A stretch of DNA of 64,000 nucleotides from Tabrizicola_A sp965284335 (GCF_965284335.1 NZ_OZ260076.1); one strand, 5' to 3'; counted from the stretch's first letter, positions 26,049-34,977 are shown. The notes: generated from the sequence alone by a model not told the origin. Numbers and translations are program-made.

Positions 26049-26819
26049 ATGCCGTTCCAGAAGATCGAAGCGGAAAAGCTGTCACACAGCGTGGTGCAAC
26101 AGGTGGAACTCCTGATCCTGCGCGGCATCCTGCGCCCCGGCGAGCGGCTGCCCTCCGAGCGCGAATTGTCCGAGCGTCTGGGCGTCTCCCGTCCCAGCCT
26201 GCGCGAGGCGATTGCCGAATTGCAGGACCGTGGCCTGTTGATCGCCAAACCCAATGCCGGGGTCTTTGTGGCCGATGTCTTGGGATCGGCCTTTTCGCCC
26301 GCGCTGATCGACCTGTTTTCCACCCATGAAGATGCGGTGTTCGACTACGTCGCCTTTCGTCGCGACATGGAGGGTCTGGCCGCCGAACGCGCCGCATATT
26401 TCGGCTCGAACACCGATCTTGAGGTGATCGACACCATTTTCCGCAAGATGGAAGCCGCCCACCAAAAGCGTGACCCCACCGACGAGGCGGAACTTGACGC
26501 CAATTTTCACATGGCCATCATCGAAGCCAGCCATAATGTCGTCATGCTGCATATGATGCGGTCTATGTATGACCTCTTGCGCCAAGGCGTGTTCTACAAT
26601 CGCCAAATGATGTTCAAAAACCGCACGACGCGTGATCTGCTTTTGGACCAGCACCGCGCCATCAACAAAGGCGTGCAATCGCGGGATCCCCAAGCCGCCC
26701 GTGCGGCCGTCGAGGCGCATATGGACTATGTCAAACAGTCCATGTCCGACCAGATCAAATCCATCCGCAACGAGGCGATTGCCCGCCAGCGTTTGGAACA
26801 TGAAAAGAACCGGCATTGA
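26049..26819 (+). CDS. GntR-family regulator, FadR/PdhR type
   Basis: 256 aa from ATG 26049, chosen for its GGAGG site; upstream frame to 25962 is non-family. N-terminal winged helix (ILRPGERLPSERELSERLGVSRPSLREAIAELQDRGLL) and C-terminal FCD ligand domain with FHMAIIEASHNVVML, the region that carries the metal-binding Asp/His residues in this subfamily. Ligands in relatives are small organic acids (pyruvate, lactate, glycolate). No target operon is adjacent: a terminator and the convergent atp operon follow. Confidence 0.9.
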   Translation: MPFQKIEAEKLSHSVVQQVELLILRGILRPGERLPSERELSERLGVSRPSLREAIAELQDRGLLIAKPNAGVFVADVLGSAFSPALIDLFSTHEDAVFDYVAFRRDMEGLAAERAAYFGSNTDLEVIDTIFRKMEAAHQKRDPTDEAELDANFHMAIIEASHNVVMLHMMRSMYDLLRQGVFYNRQMMFKNRTTRDLLLDQHRAINKGVQSRDPQAARAAVEAHMDYVKQSMSDQIKSIRNEAIARQRLEHEKNRH

Positions 26820-26849
26820 AAAAACCCCGGACCAACGGTCCGGGGTTTT
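26819..26849. terminator. Bidirectional terminator between gntR and the atp operon
   Basis: CCCCGGACC, AAC loop, GGTCCGGGG, flanked by A-run on the left and T-run on the right, so it can serve both convergent transcripts. Confidence 0.9.
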
Positions 26850-26873
26850 GATCTTTGGGCCTGTGCCACAGCC

Positions 26874-27431
26874 TTAGTGCAGCTTGGCCTCAACCTGTGC
26901 AATCGCGTCGTCAATCGACGCAGCCGCCGTCTCGGCCGAGGCTTGCTTGGCCAGCACATCCGCCGCCGCAGCCACCGCAACCGCCACCGCGCGCTCACGC
27001 ACCTGACGCAAAGCCGAGGCTTCGGCGCTGGCGATCTGGTCTTCCGCCGCAGCCAAACGGCGTGCGATCGAAACCTTCAGATCATCCTTGGCCTGCTTGG
27101 CCGCAGCCAATGCTTCTTCCTTGGCCGCCGCCACAATCCGCTCGGACTGTTCTTGCACTTCTTTTTGCTTCTTTTCGTAAGACGACAGCAAAGCGCGGGC
27201 TTCCTCGCGCAAGGCTTTCGCCTCGGCCAGCTCGGCCTTGATCTGCTCGGCGCGGGCATCCAGCATGCCAGCAATCTTGGCAGGGGCCTTGGCCCACAGC
27301 AAAATGCCAACAAAAACCAAAAAGCCCAGCAAGACCACGAAATCGGTGTTGCGCAGCGAGAAGAACGGGCCACCCGCCGCAAAGGCCGGGCTGGCGCTGA
27401 CAAGGGCAAGGGGAAGGATCAAATGTTTCAT
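26874..27431 (-). CDS. atpF: ATP synthase F0 subunit b
   Basis: 185 aa. One N-terminal membrane helix (FVVLLGFLVFVGILLW) after a short signal-like start (MKHLILPLALVSASPAFA), then a long charged helix rich in Ala, Glu and Lys that forms the peripheral stalk. It is the last gene of the F0 operon here, 4 bp after the b' gene, and ends at the bidirectional terminator. Having separate b and b' genes is typical of alphaproteobacteria and phototrophs. Confidence 0.95.
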   Translation of the reverse strand: MKHLILPLALVSASPAFAAGGPFFSLRNTDFVVLLGFLVFVGILLWAKAPAKIAGMLDARAEQIKAELAEAKALREEARALLSSYEKKQKEVQEQSERIVAAAKEEALAAAKQAKDDLKVSIARRLAAAEDQIASAEASALRQVRERAVAVAVAAAADVLAKQASAETAAASIDDAIAQVEAKLH

Positions 27432-27435
27432 GGCC

Positions 27436-27981
27436 TTACCCTTTCAACGCGGCGGTCACCGCCGCCGTGACGCTGCGCGCATCGGCCTTGCCACCCAAAG
27501 CGGCCACCAATTCCTTGGCGGTATCCTTGGCCACTTCGGTCACAGCCTCCATCGCACCAGCGCGAATTTCGCTGATCCGCTGCTCGGATTCGGCCGATTT
27601 CGCGGCGATCTCGGCATCGGCCTTGGCCAAAGCCTTGTCCAGATCCTTCTGGATATCGGCCTTTGCAGCCGCCACAATCTTGGCCGCCTCGGCACGGGCC
27701 GCAACCAGCGCCTCATTATAGGCTTTTTCCGCACCCTCGGCCTTTTGCTTCAGCTCTTCGGCTGCGGCCAGATCGTTGGTGATGGTGCCCTTGCGCTCGG
27801 CCAGAACCGAGCCGATGCGCGGCAGCGCAACGCGCGACAGCACAAAGTAGATCACGCACAGCGTGACCACCAACCAGAACATCTGGTTCGGAAAGGTCGA
27901 GAAATCCAGCTGCGGCATCCCTGCCTCGGCGGTTTTCGCGGCCCCGTTTGCCACGTCAGTGGCTGTCGTTTCGGTCGCCAT
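27436..27981 (-). CDS. ATP synthase F0 subunit b'
   Basis: 181 aa. Polar N-terminal extension of about 22 residues, PQLDFSTFPNQMFWL leading into one membrane helix, then the stalk helix. It pairs with subunit b as a heterodimer in alphaproteobacterial ATP synthases. A GGAGG site precedes the ATG. The gene sits between atpE and atpF. Confidence 0.94.
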   Translation of the reverse strand: MATETTATDVANGAAKTAEAGMPQLDFSTFPNQMFWLVVTLCVIYFVLSRVALPRIGSVLAERKGTITNDLAAAEELKQKAEGAEKAYNEALVAARAEAAKIVAAAKADIQKDLDKALAKADAEIAAKSAESEQRISEIRAGAMEAVTEVAKDTAKELVAALGGKADARSVTAAVTAALKG

Positions 27982-28083
27982 GTCTCTTGTCCTCCGTCGG
28001 ACCCTTTGGGAAATTCAGGGATGCGAGGGGGGGGCCGATTGCCCACGCCCCGCATCCCTGACCGTAAGGATGCGAAGGTCAGA

Positions 28084-28323
28084 TTAGGCTGCGAACATCA
28101 GCAGAACGGCGACGAGGAACGAGAAGATCCCCAAGGCTTCTGCGAAGGCCAGACCGATGAACAGGGTCGCGGTCTGCGAACCAGCGGCCGACGGATTGCG
28201 CAAAGCGCCCGCCAAGAAGTTGCCGGCAACATTGCCAACACCGATGGCGGCAACGCCCGAACCCAGAGCGGCCAGACCGGCGCCAAGGAATTTGCCCATT
28301 GCGGCTGCGGCTTCGATTTCCAT
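28084..28323 (-). CDS. atpE: ATP synthase F0 subunit c
   Basis: 79 aa, two membrane helices. Helix 1 is glycine/alanine-rich (GAGLAALGSGVAAIGVGNVAGNF). Helix 2 has the proton-carrying Glu in LAFAEALGIFSF. The polar RNPS loop links them. An AAGGAG site precedes the ATG. It forms the rotor ring. Confidence 0.97.
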   Translation of the reverse strand: MEIEAAAAMGKFLGAGLAALGSGVAAIGVGNVAGNFLAGALRNPSAAGSQTATLFIGLAFAEALGIFSFLVAVLLMFAA

Positions 28324-28371
28324 GTCTTTTCTCCTTACGATGGAATTGGAATTGTTAGTCTGGCCTGCGGG

Positions 28372-29160
28372 TCAGTGACCCGGATGCAGCGCATCTTTCA
28401 GATAGACGCAGGCAAGAATGGTGAACACATAGGCCTGGATGAAGGCCACCAGCACCTCAAGCGCATAGATCGCGGTGATGGCCAGGATCGACAGCGGTGT
28501 CACCACCAGACCCACGCCAACCGACATCAGCACCACCGGCGCAAAGGCGGCAAACACCTTCAACACGGTGTGACCGGCCATGATATTGCCCGCCAAACGA
28601 ATGGAATGGCTGACCGGACGCACGAAATACGAGATCACCTCGATCACAGCGATGATCGGGCGCAAGAACATCGGCGCATCCGACATCCAAAACAGGCCCA
28701 GAAACTTCACGCCATTCTTGGCAAAGCCCAAGATCGTGACAAAGATGAAAAAGCCAAAGCCCAAGACGGCTGTCACCGCGATGTGGCTGGTGGGCGTAAA
28801 GGATCCGGGGATCAGACCCAGCATATTGGTGGTCAAAATGAACAAGAACAGCGTCATGATGACCGGGAAATACTTGGCGCCATCATGGCCCGCCACATCC
28901 TCAACCATCTTATAGACCAGGCCATAGGCCATCTCACCCACCGACTGAATGCGGCTCGGCACCAAAGCCCGCCCGCGCGAGCCGATCACGAAAATCGCAA
29001 ACACCGTCAGAATGGCCAAGGCCATCCACAGCGTGGCATTGGTCGGCGTGTACCACTCGATCGAACCCTCGCCGAAAAGGCGGGTGATCTTGAACTGGTC
29101 CATCGGGTGGAACACCAGTCCTTCGCCGTTTCCTGCTGCTTCAGTCGCCACGTCCGTCAT
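28372..29160 (-). CDS. atpB: ATP synthase F0 subunit a
   Basis: 262 aa from ATG 29160; the frame to 29199 is not family sequence. Five to six hydrophobic segments, with the conserved proton-channel helix SIRLAGNIMAGH that carries the essential Arg, and an Asn/Met-rich TTNMLGLIPG. The first 20 bases overlap atpI, so translation is coupled. Confidence 0.96.
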   Translation of the reverse strand: MTDVATEAAGNGEGLVFHPMDQFKITRLFGEGSIEWYTPTNATLWMALAILTVFAIFVIGSRGRALVPSRIQSVGEMAYGLVYKMVEDVAGHDGAKYFPVIMTLFLFILTTNMLGLIPGSFTPTSHIAVTAVLGFGFFIFVTILGFAKNGVKFLGLFWMSDAPMFLRPIIAVIEVISYFVRPVSHSIRLAGNIMAGHTVLKVFAAFAPVVLMSVGVGLVVTPLSILAITAIYALEVLVAFIQAYVFTILACVYLKDALHPGH

Positions 29161-29482
29161 CCCCTTGTTGAACCGCCTCCGCGGTCCGCCGCATCTCAAC
29201 TTCGCGGGCCGTGCGCAGCACGGTTTTCACCCCCGCCGCAAGCCCCGCCAGAATGAACAGCACCAAAAACAGCGGCATGGTCCCAAAGACATGGTCCAGC
29301 CCGTATCCGATGCCAAAGCCAATCGCCAGACCGGCCACCATCTCAACCACCATACGCCACGCCAATTGCGCCTGCGTATACTGCTCCTCGGTCGCGCTGC
29401 GCGGCGGATCCACCGCCTGCTTGGCCACAGCAATCCGCTTTTCCAGCGCCTCAAGTCGCGCGCGGTCGGCTTCCGTCACCAT
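29141..29482 (-). CDS. atpI: ATP synthase assembly protein AtpI
   Basis: 113 aa. A charged N-terminal coiled-coil-like part, then two membrane helices (VVEMVAGLAIGFGIGYGLD and LFLVLFILAGLAAGV). First gene of the F0 operon; AtpI assists c-ring assembly and may move Mg2+. It overlaps atpB by 20 bp. Confidence 0.9.
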   Translation of the reverse strand: MVTEADRARLEALEKRIAVAKQAVDPPRSATEEQYTQAQLAWRMVVEMVAGLAIGFGIGYGLDHVFGTMPLFLVLFILAGLAAGVKTVLRTAREVEMRRTAEAVQQGDDGRGD

Positions 29483-29699
29483 GGCCCAAAGCCCCCGAAG
29501 AAGTTGGCGCAGACCTACGCAAGCCCACCTTCTGAGTCAACCCACCTAAACACCGCACCCCCAAGCGCTAAAGCACTGAAATATTTATGATTTACGAAAT
29601 GCCGCAGCCCAAGCAACCGCGCCCGCACGGCCCAAAGCGCCATTTCCCTCATTCAACCATTCGGTTGACGATTTCCCCCACCCATCGCAATAGTCGCCC

Positions 29700-30074
29700 A
29701 TGGCCCCATCGCTCGACACCACCTTCGCCGCCCTCGCCGACCCGACCCGCCGGGCGATCCTGGCCATGCTTTTGGAAGATGACATGGCCGTCACCGATGT
29801 GGCCGACCCCTTCGACATCTCACTCGCCGCCATCTCGAAACACCTTGGCATCTTGGCCGAGGCCGGCCTCATCAGCCGCGAAAAACGCGGCCGGGTGATC
29901 TGGTGCAAACTGGAACCCGACGCGCTGCGCGCCGCCTTCGTCTGGATGCAAGGCTTTGGGCAATTCGAACCCGTCGATCTCGACGCCTTCGAAAAATTCC
30001 TCGAAACCGAACTCACCGATCTCGATCCGCTTGCCGACCCTGATCTTCCTCTTGGCCAAACCTTGGGGAGCTAA
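29700..30074 (+). CDS. ArsR-family transcriptional regulator
   Basis: 124 aa winged helix: FAALADPTRRAILAMLLEDD, DISLAAISKHLGILAEAGLISREKRGRVIWCKL. The metal-sensing Cys pair found in ArsR/SmtB alpha-3 helices is absent; the only Cys is in VIWCKL. It is therefore more like the SdpR/non-metal subgroup. No ribosome site is obvious. It diverges from atpI; its target is unknown. Confidence 0.85.
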   Translation: MAPSLDTTFAALADPTRRAILAMLLEDDMAVTDVADPFDISLAAISKHLGILAEAGLISREKRGRVIWCKLEPDALRAAFVWMQGFGQFEPVDLDAFEKFLETELTDLDPLADPDLPLGQTLGS

Positions 30075-30277
30075 ACGCGGCACACATGAGGGGCGGGGCA
30101 AACTGCCCCCTTGGCGCATCGGTGACCTCGCCCCTCTTCGCCCTTCCCGGCCCTTCAACGTGGCGCAAATATCCTCGGGGGGTGAGCGCGGCACGCGCGA
30201 GGGGGCCGACAGCCCCCCTCTTGCCCCCCCCAATTCTTGCCCCCCGACGAGAAGCCGAAGGCGCCCGAGGAGGCGGC
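30075..30277. repeat. Intergenic hairpin repeats after the ArsR gene
   Basis: No gene seen. Two related modules: GCGGCAC followed by GAGGGGCGGGGC and CTGCCCCC (30078-30114), and GCGCGGCACGCGCGAGGGGG followed by CAGCCCCCCTC (30187-30223). The AAATATCCTCGGGGGGTGAGC segment before the second resembles a 3'-end repeat I have seen often in Rhodobacteraceae genomes. They probably act as transcript-end hairpins. Confidence 0.5.
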
Positions 30278-31786
30278 TCAGCCCTGAAACCACCCCGCAT
30301 AGCGCTTGCGCAATTCAGCCTTTTGCACCTTGCCCATCGCATTGCGCGGCAGGGCTTCGACCACCACGGCGGCCTTGGGTTGCTTGAACCGCGCCAGCCG
30401 CTCGCGCAAGCCCGCAAGCACCGCGCCCGCATCCAGCGTGACCCCCTTCTGCGCCACCAGCACCGCAAAGACCGCCTCGCCAAAGTCCGGATGCGGCAGC
30501 CCGATCACCGCGCTTTCCAGCACGCCGGGCTGCTCATCCAGCGCCATCTCCACCTCAATCGGATAGACATTGAACCCGCCCGAGATCACCAGATCCTTGG
30601 CCCGCCCCACGATCTGCACATAACCATCCGCATCCACCCGCCCCAGATCACCGGTGATGAACCAGCCATCCGGGCGCAACTCCTCGGCCGTCTTTTCCGG
30701 CATCTGCCAATAGCCCAGAAACACATTCGGCCCCCGCACCTCGATGCCGCCCACCTCACCGGGCTGCACCTCGCCCACCTCGCCCATAATCCGCAACTCC
30801 ACCCCCGGCAGCGGGAATCCCACCGTCCCCGCCCGCCGCTCGCCCGCATAGGGGTTCGAGGTGTTCATATTGGTCTCCGTCATGCCATAGCGTTCCAGAA
30901 TCCGGTGGCCCGTGCGCGCCTCAAAGGCCTGATGCGTCTCGGCCAGCAAGGGCGCGGAGCCTGACACGAACAGCCGCATATGCGCCACCAGATCGCGGTC
31001 AAACCGCGGCTCCTCCAACAGCCGCGTGTAAAAGGTCGGCACCCCCATCATCACGCTGGCACGCGGCAACAGGGCCAAAACCCGCTCCAGATCAAAGCCG
31101 GGCAGAAAGATCATCCGCCCCCCGGTCAGAAAACTAACGTTGCTCGCCACAAAGAGGCCATGGGTGTGAAAGATCGGCAAGGCATGCAGCAGCACATCGC
31201 GGTCGGTAAACTGCCACAACTCGGCCAGCACCCGGGCATTTGACAAAAGGTTCTCATGGCTCAGCATCGCGCCTTTTGACCGGCCCGTCGTCCCCGAGGT
31301 GTAAAGGATCGCCGCCAGATCACCCGGCGCGCGGTCGCTTGGCGCAAAGCTCTTGGGCGCACCTGCCATCATCGCGGAAAAACTGCCGCCGCCCACCCCG
31401 TCCAAGGTCTCAAGCCGCGCGGCCTCGGCCCTAACCATCTCGGCCAAACCCGCCGCCGTGCCCGGATCACATAAAAACACCCGTGGCCGGGCATCCCCCA
31501 GAAAATAGCCCAATTCCGCCGCCGTATATGCGGTGTTCAGCGGCAAAAACACCGCCCCGATTGACACCGTGGCCGCATAGACCGCCAAGGCCTCAGGCGA
31601 TTTTGCCACCTGCACCGCCACCCGGTCGCCCGGCTCGACGCCGCAGGCGCGCAGCGCATGGGCCGCCTGCGCGATCATCGCATGAAAATCGGCCCCGCCG
31701 ATCTGCCGCCCCTCCGCCAGCTCCAACACCACGCTGTCGCGCTGCGCCAAAGGGTAAAACAGCGCCGCATAAAGCGGATTGCCCAT
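30278..31786 (-). CDS. matB: Malonyl-CoA synthetase
   Basis: 502 aa from ATG 31786, five bases after GGAGG (ATG 31789 is adjacent). Acyl-CoA synthetase motifs: ILYTSGTTGRSKGAMLSH, RYGMTETNMNTSNPY, DGWFITGDLG and PRNAMGKVQK with the catalytic Lys. The PIFHTHGLFVASNV and GVPTFYTRLL stretches match MatB rather than general acyl-CoA ligases. It makes malonyl-CoA from malonate, CoA and ATP. This is the extender unit of PKS and fatty acid synthesis, but the gene is about 13 kb from the PKS, so the link is only possible. Confidence 0.9.
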   Translation of the reverse strand: MGNPLYAALFYPLAQRDSVVLELAEGRQIGGADFHAMIAQAAHALRACGVEPGDRVAVQVAKSPEALAVYAATVSIGAVFLPLNTAYTAAELGYFLGDARPRVFLCDPGTAAGLAEMVRAEAARLETLDGVGGGSFSAMMAGAPKSFAPSDRAPGDLAAILYTSGTTGRSKGAMLSHENLLSNARVLAELWQFTDRDVLLHALPIFHTHGLFVASNVSFLTGGRMIFLPGFDLERVLALLPRASVMMGVPTFYTRLLEEPRFDRDLVAHMRLFVSGSAPLLAETHQAFEARTGHRILERYGMTETNMNTSNPYAGERRAGTVGFPLPGVELRIMGEVGEVQPGEVGGIEVRGPNVFLGYWQMPEKTAEELRPDGWFITGDLGRVDADGYVQIVGRAKDLVISGGFNVYPIEVEMALDEQPGVLESAVIGLPHPDFGEAVFAVLVAQKGVTLDAGAVLAGLRERLARFKQPKAAVVVEALPRNAMGKVQKAELRKRYAGWFQG

Positions 31787-31969
31787 CATCGCCTCCAAGC
31801 CTGATCCGCCATGGTTTTGCCACGCGGCCCCCGCCAGCTCAAGCGGGCTTGGCCCGGCACGGCGCAGCCACCCCAAAGCTGTGCCGCAATTCACCGCAAA
31901 GCTGTCATGCTCTTGCCCGGCTTCACCCCCAAGGTGATCTCCAGATTGCGCCACCCCAAGGATAGCCCC

Positions 31970-32146
31970 ATGACCAACCTGATCCCACTCCTCGAACGCT
32001 TCGGCCTTGTCAGCGCAAAATCAGACAGCACCGATCCCTTCGATCTGCGCCTGATGCGCCTTGGCACCCGTGAGGCGCGGGCGCGCAGCCTGTGCCCGCT
32101 GTTCAGAAATCAACCGTCACATTCGGCAGACGCAAAGACTTCATAA
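31970..32146 (+). CDS. Possible 58-aa protein, doubtful
   Basis: ATG 31970 follows AAGGA by a suitable distance and reads MTNLIPLLERFGLVSAKSD, then a charged stretch rich in Arg, before running into the 3' end of the mipZ gene on the other strand (44 bp overlap). It could be a small gene or a decayed remnant of a longer one. No family recognised. Confidence 0.25.
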   Translation: MTNLIPLLERFGLVSAKSDSTDPFDLRLMRLGTREARARSLCPLFRNQPSHSADAKTS

Positions 32147-32912
32147 GCTCGCGCACCTCTTGGCGGGCGGCGACGTTGGATAGGTTCATCACATCCACCC
32201 CGGTGTCCTTCAGGTCCAACACCGTCAGCCCGCGCGGAAAGAGCTCGCGGAAAATCACCCGCTCGGCAAAGCCCGGCACCACCCGAAAGCCGATGCGCCG
32301 CGACAGGTCTTCCAAAGCCGCGCCCACCTTGCGCTTGTTATGCATCGCCTGCGCCCCCAAACGGTTGCGCAACACGATCCAATCAATCGGCTTTAGCCCG
32401 GCCTGCGCGCGCAACTGCCGTGCATTCCACACCATCTCCGAATAGATCGACGGGCCTTTGACCTTGCCGGTTTCAGGATCAATCCGCGCCAATAGGTCGA
32501 AATCCACGAAACTGTCATTCAACGGCGTGATCAGCGTATCGGCCAGCGAATGGGCCACCTGCGACAGCCGCGTATGGCTGCCGGGGCAATCGATGATGAT
32601 GAAATCGCTCGTGGCCTCCAGCGCGGCCACCCCGGCCGACAACCGCGCGTCAAAGGCGTTTTCGCCCTGCGCGAGACTCCCCGCCTCCAACTCCGGCAGA
32701 TCGGTGTAAACCGGGCTCGGCAGATCCAGCCCCGCGCGTTTCAAAAACGCCTGCCGGTTCTCAATATAACGGGCAAAGCTTTTCTGCCGCAGATCCAGAT
32801 CCAGACAGCCCACCCGAAAGCCTAACCGGGCCAAGGCGGTGCCCACATGCATCGAAGTGGTCGATTTGCCCGACCCACCCTTTTCGTTTCCGACAACGAT
32901 GATATGCGCCAC
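32103..32912 (-). CDS. mipZ: Division-plane positioning ATPase MipZ (ParA family)
   Basis: 269 aa from GTG 32912, preceded by AAGGGGG. Deviant Walker A NEKGGSGKSTT, Walker B FIIIDCPG, and the MipZ-specific LDLDLRQKSFARYIENR, PLNDSFVDFDLLARIDPETG and VIFRELFPRGLTVLDL. MipZ gradients from the poles block FtsZ assembly and place the division site in alphaproteobacteria lacking Min. No parB in the window. Confidence 0.93.
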   Translation of the reverse strand: MAHIIVVGNEKGGSGKSTTSMHVGTALARLGFRVGCLDLDLRQKSFARYIENRQAFLKRAGLDLPSPVYTDLPELEAGSLAQGENAFDARLSAGVAALEATSDFIIIDCPGSHTRLSQVAHSLADTLITPLNDSFVDFDLLARIDPETGKVKGPSIYSEMVWNARQLRAQAGLKPIDWIVLRNRLGAQAMHNKRKVGAALEDLSRRIGFRVVPGFAERVIFRELFPRGLTVLDLKDTGVDVMNLSNVAARQEVRELMKSLRLPNVTVDF

Positions 32913-33080
32913 CTCGCACCCCCTTCTCGGACCCCTTGGCAAGGCCCGGCAAACTATAGGATGCCCGGGCTATCGAAGGAAACACCCCTTCGCAAGGGGA
33001 AAGGCAAGCCGCCCAGACGCAAGCACCCTTGCCGCAGAAAAAGCCCATCCCAACACGGGGCCAGAACGCAAAGGGGCCAA

Positions 33081-33106
33081 AAAGCAAAGGGCGCCCGAAG
33101 GCGCCC
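33081..33106 (-). terminator. Terminator after rpmE
   Basis: On the minus strand GGGCGCC, TTCG loop, GGCGCCC, then TTTGCTTTTT. It ends the rplS-rpmE transcript before mipZ. Confidence 0.85.
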
Positions 33107-33145
33107 CGCGATTTCGCAACAGGAAAGGGCGAAAAGCCAAAAGGC

Positions 33146-33367
33146 TTAGAAACCCAAACCGGCGTATTTGTTCTTGAACTTCGACACGCGGCCGCCGGTG
33201 TCCATCAGCTTGGCGGTCTGACCCGTCCATGCCGGATGCGACAACGGATCGATGTCCAAAGCCATCTGATCGCCCTCTTTGCCCCAGGTGGTCTTGGTCT
33301 GGAACACGGTGCCATCGGTCATTTTGACGTCGATGGTGTGATAGTCGGGGTGAATACCTTGCTTCAT
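33146..33367 (-). CDS. rpmE: 50S ribosomal protein L31, zinc-free form
   Basis: 73 aa: begins MKQGIHPDYHTIDVKMTDG and includes HPAWTGQ and DTGGRVSKFKNKYAGLGF. There are no cysteines, so the CxxC zinc sites of E. coli RpmE are missing, as in many alphaproteobacterial L31 proteins. It lies 11 bp downstream of rplS. Confidence 0.95.
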   Translation of the reverse strand: MKQGIHPDYHTIDVKMTDGTVFQTKTTWGKEGDQMALDIDPLSHPAWTGQTAKLMDTGGRVSKFKNKYAGLGF

Positions 33368-33378
33368 GGTCGCACTCC

Positions 33379-33753
33379 TTATTCGGCTTTGGGCTTGTAA
33401 TTGGTGACTTCGGCGATACGCGCCGACTTGCCGCGACGGTCGCGCAGGTAATACAGCTTGGCGCGACGGACCTTACCACGACGCACCACTTCGATGCTGT
33501 CGATATTGGTCGAATACAGCGGGAACACACGTTCCACGCCTTCGCCAAACGAAATCTTGCGCACGGTGAACGAGGCCGAGATGGTCGCGCCGCCCTTGCG
33601 GCCGATCACAACGCCTTCGTAGTTCTGCACGCGCGAACGCGAGCCTTCGGTCACTTTATAGCCCACACGAATGGTGTCGCCGGCTTTGAAATCCGGAATG
33701 GTCTTGCCAAGCGCAGCGATCTGCTCGGCTTCGAGTTGTGCGATCAGGTTCAT
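33379..33753 (-). CDS. rplS: 50S ribosomal protein L19
   Basis: 124 aa from ATG 33753, with GGAGACAGGC upstream; the long open frame above it is not coding. Conserved RVQNYEGVVIGRKG, ASFTVRKISFGEGVERVFPLYS and GKVRRAKLYYLRDRRGKSARI. It lies at the 30S-50S interface. Downstream of trmD, as usual, but separated by 338 bp with a hairpin. Confidence 0.97.
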   Translation of the reverse strand: MNLIAQLEAEQIAALGKTIPDFKAGDTIRVGYKVTEGSRSRVQNYEGVVIGRKGGATISASFTVRKISFGEGVERVFPLYSTNIDSIEVVRRGKVRRAKLYYLRDRRGKSARIAEVTNYKPKAE

Positions 33754-34003
33754 GCCTGTCTCCATATGCCTGCGGTGGGTCCGCAGAGGTGATGCCGCGT
33801 CAGAGCTTCTGGTCTTCACCGGGTCCCTACATCTGTAAGCCCGCCAGAGATGCCGCCTGCCTGTTCGTGGGCGCCCCCAAACCCCAAAACCGGATGAAGG
33901 CCCCGGCAGACAGGAAAAGGGAATCGCGTCCAAAGGGCGAAAGCCCCGGACAGGGGCGCGTATAGGGTCTGTGGCCGGGTGGGTCAAGGGGCGGCAACCG
34001 CCG

Positions 34004-34071
34004 CTCCTCGAACACTGCGTGCACGCGTCGCGAACACCCCCCAACGAGGAGTGCACGAAGTGCTCGACGAG
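34004..34071. repeat. 21-bp imperfect inverted repeat between trmD and rplS
   Basis: 34004-34024 and 34051-34071 are reverse complements at 18 of 21 positions with a 26-nt loop; both arms contain GTGCAC. There is no T-run, so it does not look like a terminator. The rest of the 338-bp gap (33754-34091) shows no gene; a smaller TGCGG/CCGCA hairpin lies next to rplS at about 33773-33787. Confidence 0.6.
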
Positions 34072-34091
34072 TGGCCCCCAAAGTTTGGCCC

Positions 34092-34889
34092 CTAACGCTT
34101 GGCCCACAAATCCGGCCGCCGCTCTTGCGTCAGCTTTTCCGCCTCCGCACGCCGCCATTTGGCAATCTTGCCATGGTCGCCACTGGTCAGAACGGGCGGA
34201 ATCTCCCGCCCCTCCCATTCTTGCGGGCGGGTATATTGCGGATGCTCCAAAAGCCCGTGGCTGTGGCTTTCCTCCTCGGTGCTTTCGGCATTGCCCAAAA
34301 CCCCCGGCAACAGCCGCACCGTGGCATCCAGCATCGCTTGGGCCGCGAGTTCGCCCCCCGTCAGCACGAAATCGCCCAAAGACACCTCTTGAATGTCCCA
34401 ATGATCTAGCACGCGCTGATCCACGCCCTCAAACCGCCCACAGAGCAGCGTCACCCCATCCGCCGCCGCCCAGTCCCGCGCCATGGCCTGATCAAACCGC
34501 CGCCCGCGCGGCGACAGATAGACCACCGGCCAGCGCGCCCGATCCCGCGGCGTGCCGTCTGATGCCACCCGCAATGCCGCATCCACCACATCGGCGCGCA
34601 AGACCATGCCCGCGCCCCCGCCCGCCGGGGTGTCATCCACCGTGCGGTGCTTGCCGATCCCAAAGCTGCGCAGATCAATCGGCTCCAACCGCCAGCGCCC
34701 CATATCCAGCGCCTTGCCGGTCAGCGACAGGCCCAGCGTGCCGGGAAAGGCATCGGGAAACAGCGTCACCACCCGCGCCACCCATGCGCCTTTCAACAGC
34801 ATCGGCTCCTCCATCAGCACCCGAGGCTTTATGCTGGCGCTGATCTGCAATCGGCCATGCGATTTTGGCTTTTCAGGTGTCTCGCTCAT
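34092..34889 (-). CDS. trmD: tRNA (guanine-37-N1) methyltransferase
   Basis: 265 aa. SPOUT knot motifs YLSPRGRRFDQ, LCGRFEGVDQRV, EVSLGDFVLTGGELAA and the DDTPAGGGAGM segment. A 35-residue N-terminal extension (MSETPEKPKSHGRLQ start) precedes the usual TLFPDAFPG and is common in Rhodobacterales. It methylates G37 of tRNAs to prevent frameshifting. Confidence 0.97.
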   Translation of the reverse strand: MSETPEKPKSHGRLQISASIKPRVLMEEPMLLKGAWVARVVTLFPDAFPGTLGLSLTGKALDMGRWRLEPIDLRSFGIGKHRTVDDTPAGGGAGMVLRADVVDAALRVASDGTPRDRARWPVVYLSPRGRRFDQAMARDWAAADGVTLLCGRFEGVDQRVLDHWDIQEVSLGDFVLTGGELAAQAMLDATVRLLPGVLGNAESTEEESHSHGLLEHPQYTRPQEWEGREIPPVLTSGDHGKIAKWRRAEAEKLTQERRPDLWAKR

Positions 34890-34977
34890 GCGCGGGCCTC
34901 GGTCGGGTTGGAAAGGGCAGGATTTGCAACAGGGTCATCCGCTTCTAGCCCCCCGCCCCCCGCCGCGAAAGGGGCGA

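Noticed and set aside
27238..29256. 672-codon plus-strand frame over the atp operon
   Set aside because: Antisense to clear atpB, atpE and b/b' genes; no domain.
29585..30016. 143-codon minus-strand frame near atpI
   Set aside because: Opposite the ArsR gene, which has a full winged helix; composition is not protein-like.
33766..34091. tRNA or small RNA gene between trmD and rplS
   Set aside because: No cloverleaf or T-loop sequence found; only the inverted repeat stands out.
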